A stretch of 64,000 bases of DNA, taken from Minwuiaceae bacterium. GTDB lineage: Bacteria > Pseudomonadota > Alphaproteobacteria > Minwuiales > Minwuiaceae. A program made the position numbers and the translations under genes. Numbering within the stretch: position 1 is the stretch's first letter; every line of letters begins with the position of its first letter. The stretch is taken from positions 34,751-98,750 of the forward strand of contig JANQEE010000062.1 of assembly GCA_028278525.1 (NCBI GenBank). Direction: 5' to 3'. This document shows positions 1 through 8,415 of this stretch, piece by piece. The notes beneath the pieces were generated by a model. It was not told the origin of the DNA. It searched no databases and was given only the letters and a program-made list of their open reading frames with translations.

Positions 1-1606
1 CGGCGTGGCGCATCACGCCGCTCGCCGGGTCGTTGGTCAGCACCCGCTCCAGCCGCCGCGCGGCCGCCTCGGTGCCGTCGCAGACGATCACCATGCCGGC
101 ATGCTGCGAATAGCCCATGCCGACCCCGCCGCCGTGATGCAGGCTGACCCAGGTGGCGCCGGAGGCGCAGTTGAGCAGCGCGTTCAGCAGCGGCCAGTCG
201 GAGACGGCGTCGGAGCCGTCCATCATCCGCTCGGTCTCCCGGTTGGGACTGGCGACCGAGCCGGAATCCAGGTGGTCGCGGCCGATCACGATCGGCGCCT
301 TGAGCTCGCCGCTCGCCACCATCTCGTTGAACGCGAGTCCGATGCGGGCGCGGTCGCCGAGGCCGAGCCAGCAGATCCGGCTCGGCAGGCCCTGGAACTG
401 GATGCGCTCGCGCGCCATGTCCAACCAGTTGTGCAGATGCGGATCGTCGGGGATCAGTTCCTTGACCTTGGCGTCGGTGCGGTAGATGTCCTCCGCCTCG
501 CCGGATAGCGCGGCCCAACGGAACGGCCCGATGCCGCGGCAGAACAGCGGCCGGATATAACCCGGCACGAAGCCCGGGAAGTCGAAGGCGTGCTCGACGC
601 CCATCTCCAGCGCCATCTGCCGGATGTTGTTGCCGTAGTCCAGCACCGGCACGCCGTCGGCGAAGAATTGCAGCATGGCGCGCACCTGCACGGCCATGCT
701 CTCCTTGGCCGCCTGCACCACCGCGTCCGGGTCGGTCTCGCGCTTGCGTTCGGCTTCGTCCCAGGTCCAGCCGGCCGGCAGATAGCCGTTCAGCGGATCG
801 TGCGCCGAGGTCTGGTCGGTCACCACGTCGGGGTGGATGCCGCGGCGCACCAGCTCCGGATAGACTTCCGCGGCGTTGCCGAGCAGGCCGACCGAAACCG
901 CCTCGCCGTCGGCGCAGGCCTTGCCGATGATGTCCAGGGCTTCGCTCAGGTCGTCGGTCTTGCGGTCCAGATAACCGGTCTCCAGCCGTCTTTCGATGCG
1001 GCTCGCCTGGCACTCGACCGCCAGCAACGAGGCGCCGGCCATGGTCGCGGCCAGCGGCTGGGCGCCGCCCATGCCGCCAAGCCCGCCGGTCAGAATCCAG
1101 CGGCCCTTCAGGTCGCCGTCGTAGTGGCGGCGGCCGACCTCGACGAAGGTCTCGTAGGTGCCCTGGATGATGCCCTGGCTGCCGATATAGATCCACGAGC
1201 CGGCCGTCATCTGGCCGTACATCATCAGCCCTTTACGGTCGAGCTCGCGGAAATGCTCCCAGGTCGCCCAGTGCGGCACCAGGTTGGAGTTGGCGATCAG
1301 CACACGCGGCGCGTCGGCGTGGGTCTTGAACACGCCGACCGGCTTGCCGGACTGGACCAGCAGCGTCTCGTCCTCTTCCAGGTCGCGCAGGCCCGCGACG
1401 ATGCGGTCGAAACAGTGCCAGTCCCGGGTCGCCCGGCCGATGCCGCCGTAGACGACCAACTCGTCGGGCTTTTCCGCGACCTCCGGATCAAGGTTGTTCA
1501 TCAGCATGCGAAGCGGCGCTTCGGTCAGCCAGCTCTTGGCTGTGATATCGGTTCCGCGCGGCGCACGTACCTCGCGGGCATTGGCGAAGCGATTGTCGAT
1601 CGGCAT
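1..1606 (-). CDS. hutU: Urocanate hydratase (urocanase), 3' end cut by window edge
   Basis: Second enzyme of histidine degradation: it hydrates urocanate to 4-imidazolone-5-propionate using a tightly bound NAD. The minus-strand frame runs without a stop from an ATG at 1606 to the window edge, about 535 codons, so roughly 20 residues of a normal urocanase (about 555 aa) are missing. The dinucleotide-binding glycine cluster [13 protein letters not shown], the YGNNIR motif and the catalytic cysteine in [13 protein letters not shown] are all visible. GGAG lies about 8 nt before the ATG. It follows hutC by about 30 bp and is the last visible gene of the transporter-hutC-hutU unit; hutH and possibly hutG may lie beyond the window. 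The assignment is certain. Confidence 0.97.
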   Translation of the reverse strand, partial: MPIDNRFANAREVRAPRGTDITAKSWLTEAPLRMLMNNLDPEVAEKPDELVVYGGIGRATRDWHCFDRIVAGLRDLEEDETLLVQSGKPVGVFKTHADAPRVLIANSNLVPHWATWEHFRELDRKGLMMYGQMTAGSWIYIGSQGIIQGTYETFVEVGRRHYDGDLKGRWILTGGLGGMGGAQPLAATMAGASLLAVECQASRIERRLETGYLDRKTDDLSEALDIIGKACADGEAVSVGLLGNAAEVYPELVRRGIHPDVVTDQTSAHDPLNGYLPAGWTWDEAERKRETDPDAVVQAAKESMAVQVRAMLQFFADGVPVLDYGNNIRQMALEMGVEHAFDFPGFVPGYIRPLFCRGIGPFRWAALSGEAEDIYRTDAKVKELIPDDPHLHNWLDMARERIQFQGLPSRICWLGLGDRARIGLAFNEMVASGELKAPIVIGRDHLDSGSVASPNRETERMMDGSDAVSDWPLLNALLNCASGATWVSLHHGGGVGMGYSQHAGMVIVCDGTEAAARRLERVLTNDPASGVMRHA

Positions 1607-1621
1607 CGGCGTTCTCCGTTC

Positions 1622-1638
1622 AGTTGGCCCGGCCAACT
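1622..1638 (-). other. Small hairpin at the hutC stop codon
   Basis: AGTTGGCC and GGCCAACT face each other around a single central base, overlapping the hutC stop codon and lying just before the hutU ribosome binding site. It could stabilise mRNA ends or tune hutU translation. No T-run follows, so it is not an intrinsic terminator. Confidence 0.35.
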
Positions 1639-2372
1639 CAGGGCCGGTGGGCGAAGGTCTCCCCTAGGCGGTAGCGCGAGCCCGGATGGGTCAGGCGCGC
1701 CCAGGTCACCACGGCGCCGCGCGCCCAGGTGCGCCGCTCCAGCAGCAGGCAGGGCTCGCGGGCGTCGATCTTCAGCAGGCGGCGGGTCGCGGCGTTGGGC
1801 GCGACGGCCTCGATCAGGTGCTCCACCTGATCCGGCGACACTGCTTGCATCAGATATTCGTTCGGCGTAACACGGCTGAAATCCTGGTCAAGGTAATCCG
1901 GCGCGACGGCCGGATTAACGTAGCGCTCCTCAAGCTGCACCGGGATGCCGTTCTCGCGGTGCAGCATCAGGGAATGGAAGACGGGCGCGCCGTCCGGCAG
2001 CCCGAGATGCCGCGCCGCCCGACCCTTGGCCGGTTCCTGGCGCAACAGCCGTACATCCGACGTATGGGTATGGCCGCGGGCGCGGATCTCCTCGGCGATG
2101 TTGCGGATCTCCAGCGGCGAGGATTGCGCCTTGCCGGCGGCGACGAAGGTGCCGACGCCCTGCACCCGAGTGAGCAGACCCTCGCCGGAGAGTTCCCGCA
2201 AGGCGCGGTGCACGGTCATGCGCGAGACGCCAAAGTCGCGGGTCAGTTCGGTTTCCGACGGCACGCGATGGTCGACCGGCCAGTCGCCAGAGCGGATACG
2301 GTCGACGATGAAGCGCTTCACGCTCTGATACAGCGGCTCGGCGCCGCCGGGTTTGCGCAGCATCTGGTTCAT
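1638..2372 (-). CDS. hutC: Histidine utilisation repressor, GntR/HutC family
   Basis: Transcriptional repressor of hut genes; family members are released from DNA by urocanate. The 244-aa protein has an N-terminal GntR winged helix (about residues 12-75, with [20 protein letters not shown]) and a C-terminal UTRA ligand domain (about 90-235). Its ATG overlaps the stop of the upstream ATPase gene by 4 bp (ATGA), so it is translationally coupled to the transporter. Its position directly upstream of hutU and a HutC-like palindrome at 6770-6781 support the specific name over a generic GntR call. It is probably autoregulated, being in the same transcription unit. Confidence 0.93.
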   Translation of the reverse strand: MNQMLRKPGGAEPLYQSVKRFIVDRIRSGDWPVDHRVPSETELTRDFGVSRMTVHRALRELSGEGLLTRVQGVGTFVAAGKAQSSPLEIRNIAEEIRARGHTHTSDVRLLRQEPAKGRAARHLGLPDGAPVFHSLMLHRENGIPVQLEERYVNPAVAPDYLDQDFSRVTPNEYLMQAVSPDQVEHLIEAVAPNAATRRLLKIDAREPCLLLERRTWARGAVVTWARLTHPGSRYRLGETFAHRP

Positions 2373-3085
2373 GACGCCGCGTCCGCGAGTCCGAGATAGG
2401 CGTCGATAATCGCCGGGTTGCCGCGCGCCTCCGCCGCGTCGCCGCGATAGACGGCTTGGCCGGATTCGAGCACGCAGACATTGTCGGCGATGGCGAGCGC
2501 CCGTTGCGTGCTTTGCTCGACCAGGAGGACGGTCATGCCGTCGGCGCGCAGCCGGTCGATGGCGGCGTAGCAGAGATCGACGATCTTCGGCATCAGCCCA
2601 AGCGAGACTTCGTCGATCAGCAGCAGGCGCGGCGCGGCCATCAGGGCGCGGCCAATGGCGAGCATCTGCTGCTCGCCGCCGGACATCGACCCGGCGCGCT
2701 GGCCGCGCCGTTCGGCGAGCCGCGGGAACAGGTCGAACACGGTATCGCGGTTCCGCGGCATCTCCGCCTTCGGCCGGGCGTAGCCGCCGACGGTCAGGTT
2801 CTCCGCCACCGTCAGGTCGCCGAACAGCCGCCGGCCCTCCGGCGCCAGGGCGATGCCGGCGGTGACGCGCTGCATGGGGCTGGCGCCGCCGATGTCGCGG
2901 CCGTCGAACAGCATGCGGCCCGCCTGCATCGCGACATGGCCGGCAACGGACATCAGGGTCGAGGTCTTGCCGGCGCCGTTGGCGCCGATCAGCGCGAACA
3001 CGGTGCCGGCCGGCACCTCCAGGTCGAGGTCGTGCACGGCCGTGATCGGGCCGTAGCCGCAGGCAAACCCTTCAAGCCGCAGCAT
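2369..3085 (-). CDS. LIV-type ABC transporter ATP-binding protein (LivF-like)
   Basis: Cytoplasmic ATPase of a branched-chain-amino-acid-type (HAAT family) importer. The 238-aa protein has Walker A (GANGAGKTS near residue 34), the signature MSGGEQQ, Walker B (LLLIDE) and the H-loop region typical of LivF. It overlaps the LivG-like gene upstream by 14 bp and hutC downstream by 4 bp. Embedding between hut genes and behind a HutC operator suggests that the complex imports histidine, urocanate or a related imidazole compound rather than Leu/Ile/Val. That substrate is inference from context only. Confidence 0.92.
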   Translation of the reverse strand: MLRLEGFACGYGPITAVHDLDLEVPAGTVFALIGANGAGKTSTLMSVAGHVAMQAGRMLFDGRDIGGASPMQRVTAGIALAPEGRRLFGDLTVAENLTVGGYARPKAEMPRNRDTVFDLFPRLAERRGQRAGSMSGGEQQMLAIGRALMAAPRLLLIDEVSLGLMPKIVDLCYAAIDRLRADGMTVLLVEQSTQRALAIADNVCVLESGQAVYRGDAAEARGNPAIIDAYLGLADAAS

Positions 3086-3836
3086 CTGCTTCGGCTCCCA
3101 TATAGGCGGCGCGCACCGCCGGATCGGCCATCACCTCACGCGGCGCGCCATCGGCGATTAGCCGGCCCTGGTCCAACACCAGCAGCCGGCCACAGATCCG
3201 CATCACCTCGCTCAGGTTGTGCTCGATCAGCAGGATCGTCGTGCCGGTCTGGTTGATGGTCGCGATGGTGTCGGCGAGGCGGCCGGCTTCAACATGGTTT
3301 AGGCCGGCGAGCGGTTCGTCGAGCAGCAGCAGTTTCGGCGCGAGCGCCAGGGCGCGGGCGACCTCGAGCCGCTTTAGGTAACCGAGCGGCAGGTTTTCCG
3401 GCTCCGCGTCGGCCGCGTCGGCGATGCCGACGAGGTCCAGCAGGTCGCGGGCGCGCGCCTGCTGCTCGGTCCGACCGACCGCGAGCAGCGCGGCCAACGG
3501 ATTGCGCGTACGGTCGAGGCCGGCGGCGAGCGCGACGTTGTCGAGAACGGTCATCGACCGGAACGGCCGGACGATCTGGTTCGACATGCCGAGGCCGAGT
3601 CGGGCCCGCCGGTGCACGGGCAGGGCGGAAATGTCCCGACCGTCGAGCGACACCGCGCCGGCCACCGGGCGGACGGTGCCGGTGACGGTGCGGAGCAACG
3701 TGGTCTTGCCCGCGCCGTTCGGTCCGATCAGGCCGGTCAGCGTTCCCCGGGCCTGCGAAAAGGAGGCGCCGTCGACCGCCTTCAGCCCGTCGAAGCGGAC
3801 TTCGATGTCGCGGACGTCGAGCAGCGGGGCGCTCAT
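3072..3836 (-). CDS. LIV-type ABC transporter ATP-binding protein (LivG-like)
   Basis: Second ATPase of the same importer, 254 aa. Walker A is GPNGAGKTT and Walker B LLLLDEPLAGLN; the signature is the degenerate LPLGYLKRLE seen in many LivG proteins, and the C-terminus has the usual LivG extension (IADGAPREVMADPAVRAAYMG). The frame stays open far upstream inside the permease gene, but MSAPLLDVRDIEVRFDG at 3836 is the natural family start, and its ATG overlaps the permease stop by 4 bp. The gene is co-transcribed with the other liv-like genes. Confidence 0.92.
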   Translation of the reverse strand: MSAPLLDVRDIEVRFDGLKAVDGASFSQARGTLTGLIGPNGAGKTTLLRTVTGTVRPVAGAVSLDGRDISALPVHRRARLGLGMSNQIVRPFRSMTVLDNVALAAGLDRTRNPLAALLAVGRTEQQARARDLLDLVGIADAADAEPENLPLGYLKRLEVARALALAPKLLLLDEPLAGLNHVEAGRLADTIATINQTGTTILLIEHNLSEVMRICGRLLVLDQGRLIADGAPREVMADPAVRAAYMGAEADAAA

Positions 3837-4696
3837 GCCGGTCGCCTTTCCGCTTTGCGGCCTGCGGTCCAGCCGAGCCGGGCCAGCCCTGCCAAGCCGG
3901 CGGGGCTGAAGCGCATGGTCAGCAGCAGCAGGCCGCCGTAGAGCAGCAGCTTGTAGTCGTTGATGAAGCGGAACAGCTCCGGCATCAGGGTGAGCAGCAC
4001 CGCGGCGATCAGCACGCCGACGGTCGAGCCGATGCCGCCGACCACCACCATGGCCAGGATGCTGATCGATACCGTGAAGCCGAAGGCGTCGGGCACGATG
4101 ATCCGCGCGTAGTGGGCGTAGAGGCCGCCGGCCACGCCGGCGATGGCGGTGCCGAGCGCGAAGGCCACGAGCTTGTAGCGAGCGACGTCGATGCCGACGG
4201 TGCGCGCCGTGTCCTCGTCGTCGGCGATGGAATCGAAGGCGAAGCCCATCCACGATCGCTTGATGTAGAGGCTGATGGCGAAGACGCCGGCGGCGAGGCC
4301 GAGCACGAGGAGCAGGAAACCGGTCTCGCCGAGGCCGGACTCGGAGATCTGCGAGATGCCGAGCTCGCCGCCCAGCCACTCCTGCTGCCGCACCACGCCG
4401 AGGAACAGGAAGCCGACACCCATCGTGGTGATGGCCAGGAAGTCGGCGCGCACGCGGAGCGACGCTATGCCGACGATCAGGCCGAGCAGGGCCGCCCCGG
4501 CCGCGCCGGCAACGAGGGCAGGGGCGAAGCCTATGCCTGCCTTGGTCAGCATGGCGGCCGTATAGGCGCCGACGCCGTAGAACGCGGCGTGGCCGAGGCT
4601 GATCTGGCCGCAAAAGCCGGTGATCAGGTTGAGGCTGAGCGCCAGCAGGACGTTGATGCCGATCAGCGTGAGCAGACTGAGTTCGTAGGCGCCCAT
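3833..4696 (-). CDS. LIV-type ABC transporter permease (LivM-like)
   Basis: Inner-membrane permease of the importer, 287 aa, with about eight to nine hydrophobic segments. GFCGQISLGHAAFYGVGAY is the hallmark of LivM proteins. It ends by overlapping the LivG-like start and begins 2 bp after the LivH-like stop, so it belongs to a tightly packed operon. No unusual residues are seen. The substrate is inferred from the hut context only. Confidence 0.92.
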   Translation of the reverse strand: MGAYELSLLTLIGINVLLALSLNLITGFCGQISLGHAAFYGVGAYTAAMLTKAGIGFAPALVAGAAGAALLGLIVGIASLRVRADFLAITTMGVGFLFLGVVRQQEWLGGELGISQISESGLGETGFLLLVLGLAAGVFAISLYIKRSWMGFAFDSIADDEDTARTVGIDVARYKLVAFALGTAIAGVAGGLYAHYARIIVPDAFGFTVSISILAMVVVGGIGSTVGVLIAAVLLTLMPELFRFINDYKLLLYGGLLLLTMRFSPAGLAGLARLGWTAGRKAERRPA

Positions 4697-4698
4697 GG

Positions 4699-5559
4699 TC
4701 AGGCCTTGCCGAACAGGCCCTGGGGCCGGACCATCAGCACCGCCACCAGGAACAGAAAGGCGATGGCGTCGCGGTCCATGATATGGCCGGCATAGATGGT
4801 GCCGAAGGATTCCATGACGCCGAGCGCCAGGCTCGCGACCAGGGTGCCTTTCACGTTACCGAGGCCGCCGAGCACGATGATTGCCAGCATCTTGTAGCTG
4901 GGCACGCTGCCCATGGTCGGCTCGACAAAGTTGTTCAAGAGCGCCACGAGAACGCCGGCGACTGCGGCGAGCGCCGAGCCGATGAAGAAGTTGAGATAGC
5001 GGACCTTCACGGTGTCGATGCCGAACGACTGCGCCATCTCAGGGTCGGTCACGGTGGCGCGCCAGGCGACGCCGATGCGGGTGCGGCCGGCGAAAACGGC
5101 GAGTGCGCCGAGCAGGCCGAACGCGGCGACGATGGTCGCGGCCTCGACCGTCTGCAGGGAGAGAGCGCCGAGTTGCACCGAGCCCTCGACCGGCGACAGG
5201 TCGAACGAGTTGCCGTAGGGCCCGAACACCAGGCGGAAGCCTTCCTCCATGCAGATGAAGAGGCCTATGGAGGCGATAAGCGCCACGAAGGGCGGGCGGT
5301 GCAGGATCGGTTCGTAGAGCAGGCGGTAGATCGCCATGCCGGCGAGGCCGACCAGCGGCACCGCGACCAGTGCTGCGAGCAGCAGGCTGCCGGCGGCGTT
5401 GGTGACGGTGACCGCGATGTAAGCGCCGAGTGTGAACAGGCCGGCATGGGCGACATGCAGGATGCGCAAAAGGCCGTAGACCAGTGTCAGGCCGACGGCG
5501 ATCAACGCGTACATGCTGCCCTGGATCAGGCCCTGCAGCGTGAGGTCCAGGTACAGCAT
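4699..5559 (-). CDS. LIV-type ABC transporter permease (LivH-like)
   Basis: Inner-membrane permease partner of the LivM-like protein, 286 aa and hydrophobic throughout. It has the LivH start MLYLDLTLQGLIQGSMYALI and the conserved cytoplasmic loop around YKMLAIIVLGGLGNVKGT. It follows the binding-protein gene by 28 bp and precedes the LivM-like gene by 2 bp. The gene order binding protein-H-M-G-F is the standard one for this family. Confidence 0.92.
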   Translation of the reverse strand: MLYLDLTLQGLIQGSMYALIAVGLTLVYGLLRILHVAHAGLFTLGAYIAVTVTNAAGSLLLAALVAVPLVGLAGMAIYRLLYEPILHRPPFVALIASIGLFICMEEGFRLVFGPYGNSFDLSPVEGSVQLGALSLQTVEAATIVAAFGLLGALAVFAGRTRIGVAWRATVTDPEMAQSFGIDTVKVRYLNFFIGSALAAVAGVLVALLNNFVEPTMGSVPSYKMLAIIVLGGLGNVKGTLVASLALGVMESFGTIYAGHIMDRDAIAFLFLVAVLMVRPQGLFGKA

Positions 5560-5587
5560 ACCGCGTTGTTCCCCCGTGCCGTCCTGG

Positions 5588-6748
5588 CTATTTGGCTGGC
5601 GGCGCGAGCAGGGCGGTGTCGTCGATCACCGAATGGCGGTGCCAGGCGCCATCGCGCACCACCTGCACCTGCACGGCTTTCATCACCTCGCCGAGCGGGT
5701 TGAACGAGATCGAGCCGGTCGAGGCCGTGAGGTCCTCAGTGGCCGCGATGGCGTCGCGCAGTTTGGCCGGGTCGGAGACATCTCCGTCCAACTTGCGCAT
5801 CGCGGCGACGGCGACTTTGATCGCGGTATGCCCGGAGGCTGCGACCATGTCGGCGCCGAACCCGGCCTTTTTCTCGAACGCCGAAATGAATTGCTTGGTT
5901 TCCGGCTGATCGGAATCGCGGTCGAGCGAGGTGGTGATGATCACGCCCTCGGCGGCCTTGCCGGCGATCTCCAGGAACTTGTCGGAGTCGTAGCCCTCCT
6001 GGCCGATCACCGGGGCGTCAACGCCCTTGGCGCGAAGCTGTTTGACCAGCGGTGCGGCGGTGAAGAAATAGCCGGTCGCGTAGATCGCCTCCGGCTTGTC
6101 CGCCGCCACCTTGCTGACGATCGGGCCGAACTGCCGGTCCTTGATCGAATACTGGTATTCGTTGACGACCTCGATGCCGTAGTCGCCTGCTTTCTCCTTG
6201 AAGCCGGCGGCGAGGGACTTGCCGAAATCGTTCTGCAGCGTGATCAGCACGACGCGCTTCTTGCCGAGCATCTCGCCGACCAGCTTGGCGCCGGCGCGGC
6301 CTTGGACCTCACCGACGAACGAGGTGCGGAAGACGAACGGGCCGGCGCGGGTGATGTCCGGGTGCACCGCGTAAGCCGAGATGTAGGGAACGCCGGAATC
6401 CTGGAACACCTGGGCGGCGGCGCGGGTCGAGCCGGAATAGCTGCCGGAGACGCCGACCGCGACCTTGTCCTGGCCGATCATTTTCTTGGCGACGGGCACT
6501 GCCTGGTCCGGCTTGGCGCCGTCGTCGTAGACGACCAATTCGATCTGCTTGCCGTTGACGCCGCCGCTGGCGTTGGCTTGTTCAACGGCGAGTTCCGCGC
6601 CGGTCAGCGCCGACTTGCCGTCCGCCGCCGCGAAGCCGGTGAGCGGTGCGTTGAATCCGATCTTGATGGTGTCGGCCGCGTACGCGGCGCCGGCGAGTGT
6701 CGTGGCCGCCGCGACAAGGGAGCCGAGGAGCAATCCACCAAAGCGCAT
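5588..6748 (-). CDS. LIV-family periplasmic substrate-binding protein of the hut-linked importer
   Basis: Periplasmic receptor (Peripla_BP_6 type) for the ABC importer, 386 aa. A signal peptide spans residues 1-24 (MRFGGLLLGSLVAAATTLAG, then cleavage after AYA), followed by the family opening DTIKIGFNAPLTGFAAADG. A longer in-frame start at 6781 exists, but ATG 6748 has a strong AGGAGG 6 nt upstream and starts exactly at the signal peptide, so it is preferred. It is the first gene behind the predicted HutC-controlled promoter. The likely ligand is histidine or a hut intermediate; this is inferred. Confidence 0.9.
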   Translation of the reverse strand: MRFGGLLLGSLVAAATTLAGAAYAADTIKIGFNAPLTGFAAADGKSALTGAELAVEQANASGGVNGKQIELVVYDDGAKPDQAVPVAKKMIGQDKVAVGVSGSYSGSTRAAAQVFQDSGVPYISAYAVHPDITRAGPFVFRTSFVGEVQGRAGAKLVGEMLGKKRVVLITLQNDFGKSLAAGFKEKAGDYGIEVVNEYQYSIKDRQFGPIVSKVAADKPEAIYATGYFFTAAPLVKQLRAKGVDAPVIGQEGYDSDKFLEIAGKAAEGVIITTSLDRDSDQPETKQFISAFEKKAGFGADMVAASGHTAIKVAVAAMRKLDGDVSDPAKLRDAIAATEDLTASTGSISFNPLGEVMKAVQVQVVRDGAWHRHSVIDDTALLAPPAK

Positions 6749-6768
6749 TTGAGCCTCCTTATTCTTTG

Positions 6769-6810
6769 ATTGTATAGACAACCATAGACAGGTGAGGCGA
6801 CGGCGGTCAA
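6769..6810 (-). promoter_or_regulatory. Predicted HutC-controlled promoter of the importer-hutC-hutU operon
   Basis: On the minus strand a -35 TTGACC (6805-6810) and a -10 TATGGT (6781-6786) are separated by 18 bp. A near-perfect palindrome, TTGTATAGACAA on the plus strand (6770-6781), starts at the -10 and covers the expected transcription start. ATAGACA occurs at 6774-6780 and again at 6784-6790, one helical turn apart. GntR/HutC repressors use TTGTnTAnACAA-like operators, and hutC is in this operon. The predicted leader is about 26 nt. Confidence 0.65.
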
Positions 6811-6841
6811 TGCGCCGTTTGACGGGCTATCGGGCGTATGG

Positions 6842-6950
6842 CCATCCTTCGAGACGGCGCTTCGCGCCTCCTCAGGATAAGGTCATCGTGTTTTTAGTAA
6901 GGTCGCCTCATGCTGAGGAGCCTGCGCAGCAGGCGTCTCGAAGCATCCCG
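6842..6950. repeat. Inverted pair of alphaproteobacterial palindromic repeats
   Basis: Two hairpin units face each other. The left unit begins ATCCTTCGAGAC and contains the hairpin GGCGCTTCGCGCC. The right unit reads CCTCATGCTGAGGAGCC, contains GCCTGCGCAGCAGGC and ends GTCTCGAAGCATCC. Each unit folds on itself and the two are also inverted copies of one another. From memory this resembles a high-copy intergenic repeat of Alphaproteobacteria. It fills most of the gap between the hutI stop and the importer promoter. Confidence 0.7.
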
Positions 6951-6983
6951 TCGACCAAGCGACTGCCTTCTTTACTGGACAGG

Positions 6984-8213
6984 TCAGGCGGCGCGGCGGA
7001 CGATTTCGCCGCTTCGGATCACGGCCAAGCAAGGATTGGCGCCGATGGCGTAGGCGAGTTCGGCGGGCCGGTCGATGTCCCACAGCACGAAGTCGGCGGT
7101 CTTGTCCTGTTCCAGCGACCCGTGGCTTTCCACCATGCCGAGGGCGCGGGCGGCGTTGCGGGTGACGCCGGCGAGCGCCTCCTCCGGCGTCATGCGGAAC
7201 AGGGTGCAGGCCATGTTGAGCATCAGCAGCAGCGATGTCGCCGGGGAGGAGCCGGGATTGCTGTCGGTCGCCAGGGCCATCGGCACGTTGTGGCGGCGGA
7301 ACAGATCGATGGGCGGTAGCCTGGTTTCGCGCAGGAAGTAGAAGGCGCCGGGCAACAAAACGGCGACGGAGCCCGCCCGGGCCAACGCCTTGACGCCGTC
7401 TTCGGAGACATACTCCAGATGATCCGCCGACAGGCCGCCGAACCGGGCCAGCAGTTGCGCGCCCTGTTGATCGGAAAGCTGTTCGGCGTGCAGCTTGACC
7501 GGCAGGTCGAGCGCGCGGGCGACCTTGAACACCCGCTCGGTCTGGGCCGCGGTGAAGCCGATGGTCTCGCAGAACGCGTCGACGGCGTCGACCAGGGTCT
7601 CGTTGTTGGCCGCCGGCAGCATCTCCTCGCAGACCAGGTCGATATACTCGTCCGGCTTGCCCTGGTACTCAGGCGGCAGGGCGTGCGCGCCGAGGAAGGT
7701 GGTGCGGACGGTGATCGGCAGCAGCCGTTCCAACCGGCGGGCGACGCGGAGCATCTTGTTTTCGGTTTCAGTATCCAGGCCGTAGCCGGATTTGATTTCG
7801 ACGGTGGTCACGCCTTCCGCAGCCAGCCGTTCCAGCCGGACGCGGCCGGACTCGGTCAGGTCGAACTCGTCCGCGTCGCGGGTGGCGGCGACGGTCGAGA
7901 CGATACCCCCGCCGGCGCGCGCGATTTCCTCGTAGGTCGCGCCTTCCAAGCGCATCTCGAATTCGCCGGCGCGGTTGCCGCCGTAGACGATGTGGGTGTG
8001 CGGATCGATCAGGCCCGGCGTGATCCAGGCGCCGTCGGCGTTGTGCACCGAGGTCGCCAATTGCTCCGGCGGTGACGGTAGGTCGGCGGCCGGGCCGACA
8101 TAGGTGATACGACCGCGTTGCAGGCCGAGCGCGCCGTCGGTTATGGCGCCGTAGGGACCCGAACCCGGGGTCATCGTTGCCAGATTGGCGTTGATCCAGA
8201 TCGCGTCCCACAT
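6984..8213 (-). CDS. hutI: Imidazolonepropionase
   Basis: Third enzyme of histidine degradation: a metal-dependent amidohydrolase that opens 4-imidazolone-5-propionate to N-formimino-L-glutamate. The 409-aa protein has the normal length. The metal-binding HTH lies in [20 protein letters not shown], followed by the family motif [22 protein letters not shown] and [10 protein letters not shown] carry later active-site residues. It lies upstream of the importer operon on the same strand, separated by 235 bp that hold a repeat pair and a separate promoter, and it diverges from hutF across a long palindrome. The start site has only a weak GGGGTGG ahead of it. Confidence 0.97.
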   Translation of the reverse strand: MWDAIWINANLATMTPGSGPYGAITDGALGLQRGRITYVGPAADLPSPPEQLATSVHNADGAWITPGLIDPHTHIVYGGNRAGEFEMRLEGATYEEIARAGGGIVSTVAATRDADEFDLTESGRVRLERLAAEGVTTVEIKSGYGLDTETENKMLRVARRLERLLPITVRTTFLGAHALPPEYQGKPDEYIDLVCEEMLPAANNETLVDAVDAFCETIGFTAAQTERVFKVARALDLPVKLHAEQLSDQQGAQLLARFGGLSADHLEYVSEDGVKALARAGSVAVLLPGAFYFLRETRLPPIDLFRRHNVPMALATDSNPGSSPATSLLLMLNMACTLFRMTPEEALAGVTRNAARALGMVESHGSLEQDKTADFVLWDIDRPAELAYAIGANPCLAVIRSGEIVRRAA

Positions 8214-8270
8214 CGCCGACCACCCCGAACTTTGTTGCCGACCGCTTTATTGCCCGCTCTTTGTCTCGAT

Positions 8271-8349
8271 CCCGGCCACCCGCTCCCCCGTCCCAACCAC
8301 CCCAAGGGTACCCTCATGGGTGGTTGGGACGGGGGAGCGGGTGGCCGGG
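8271..8349. repeat. Long perfect palindrome, copy 1 of a two-copy element
   Basis: Arms of 32 bp (8271-8302 and 8318-8349) are perfect inverted repeats around a 15-nt loop that itself contains the palindrome AGGGTACCCT. The inner arm GTCCCAACCACCC with its partner GGGTGGTTGGGAC and the GGTACC loop recur at 26068-26148. It sits between the divergent starts of hutI and hutF, so it cannot be a terminator of either. The remaining intergenic sequence holds a small near-palindrome ACACTTTAGTGT (8370-8381) upstream of hutF. Confidence 0.85.
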
Positions 8350-8415
8350 TAATTCCATCTGAACACATAACACTTTAGTGTGCAGTGACTTCAACACTAA
8401 GCGCGGCCTTTCCGC

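Noticed and set aside
590..1870. Open frame of 426 codons on the plus strand
   Set aside because: It is antisense to hutU and hutC. High GC makes stop-free shadow frames common, and its arginine- and histidine-rich translation is unlike a real protein.
3837..4613. Long N-terminal extension of the LivG-like ATPase
   Set aside because: The extension lies inside the LivM-like gene in another frame and is arginine-rich. MSAPLLD at 3836 with an ATGA overlap is the natural start.
6842..6950. Inverted units read as an intrinsic terminator of hutI or as a CRISPR array
   Set aside because: There is no T-run and no regular spacer series; the layout is a pair of palindromic repeat units.
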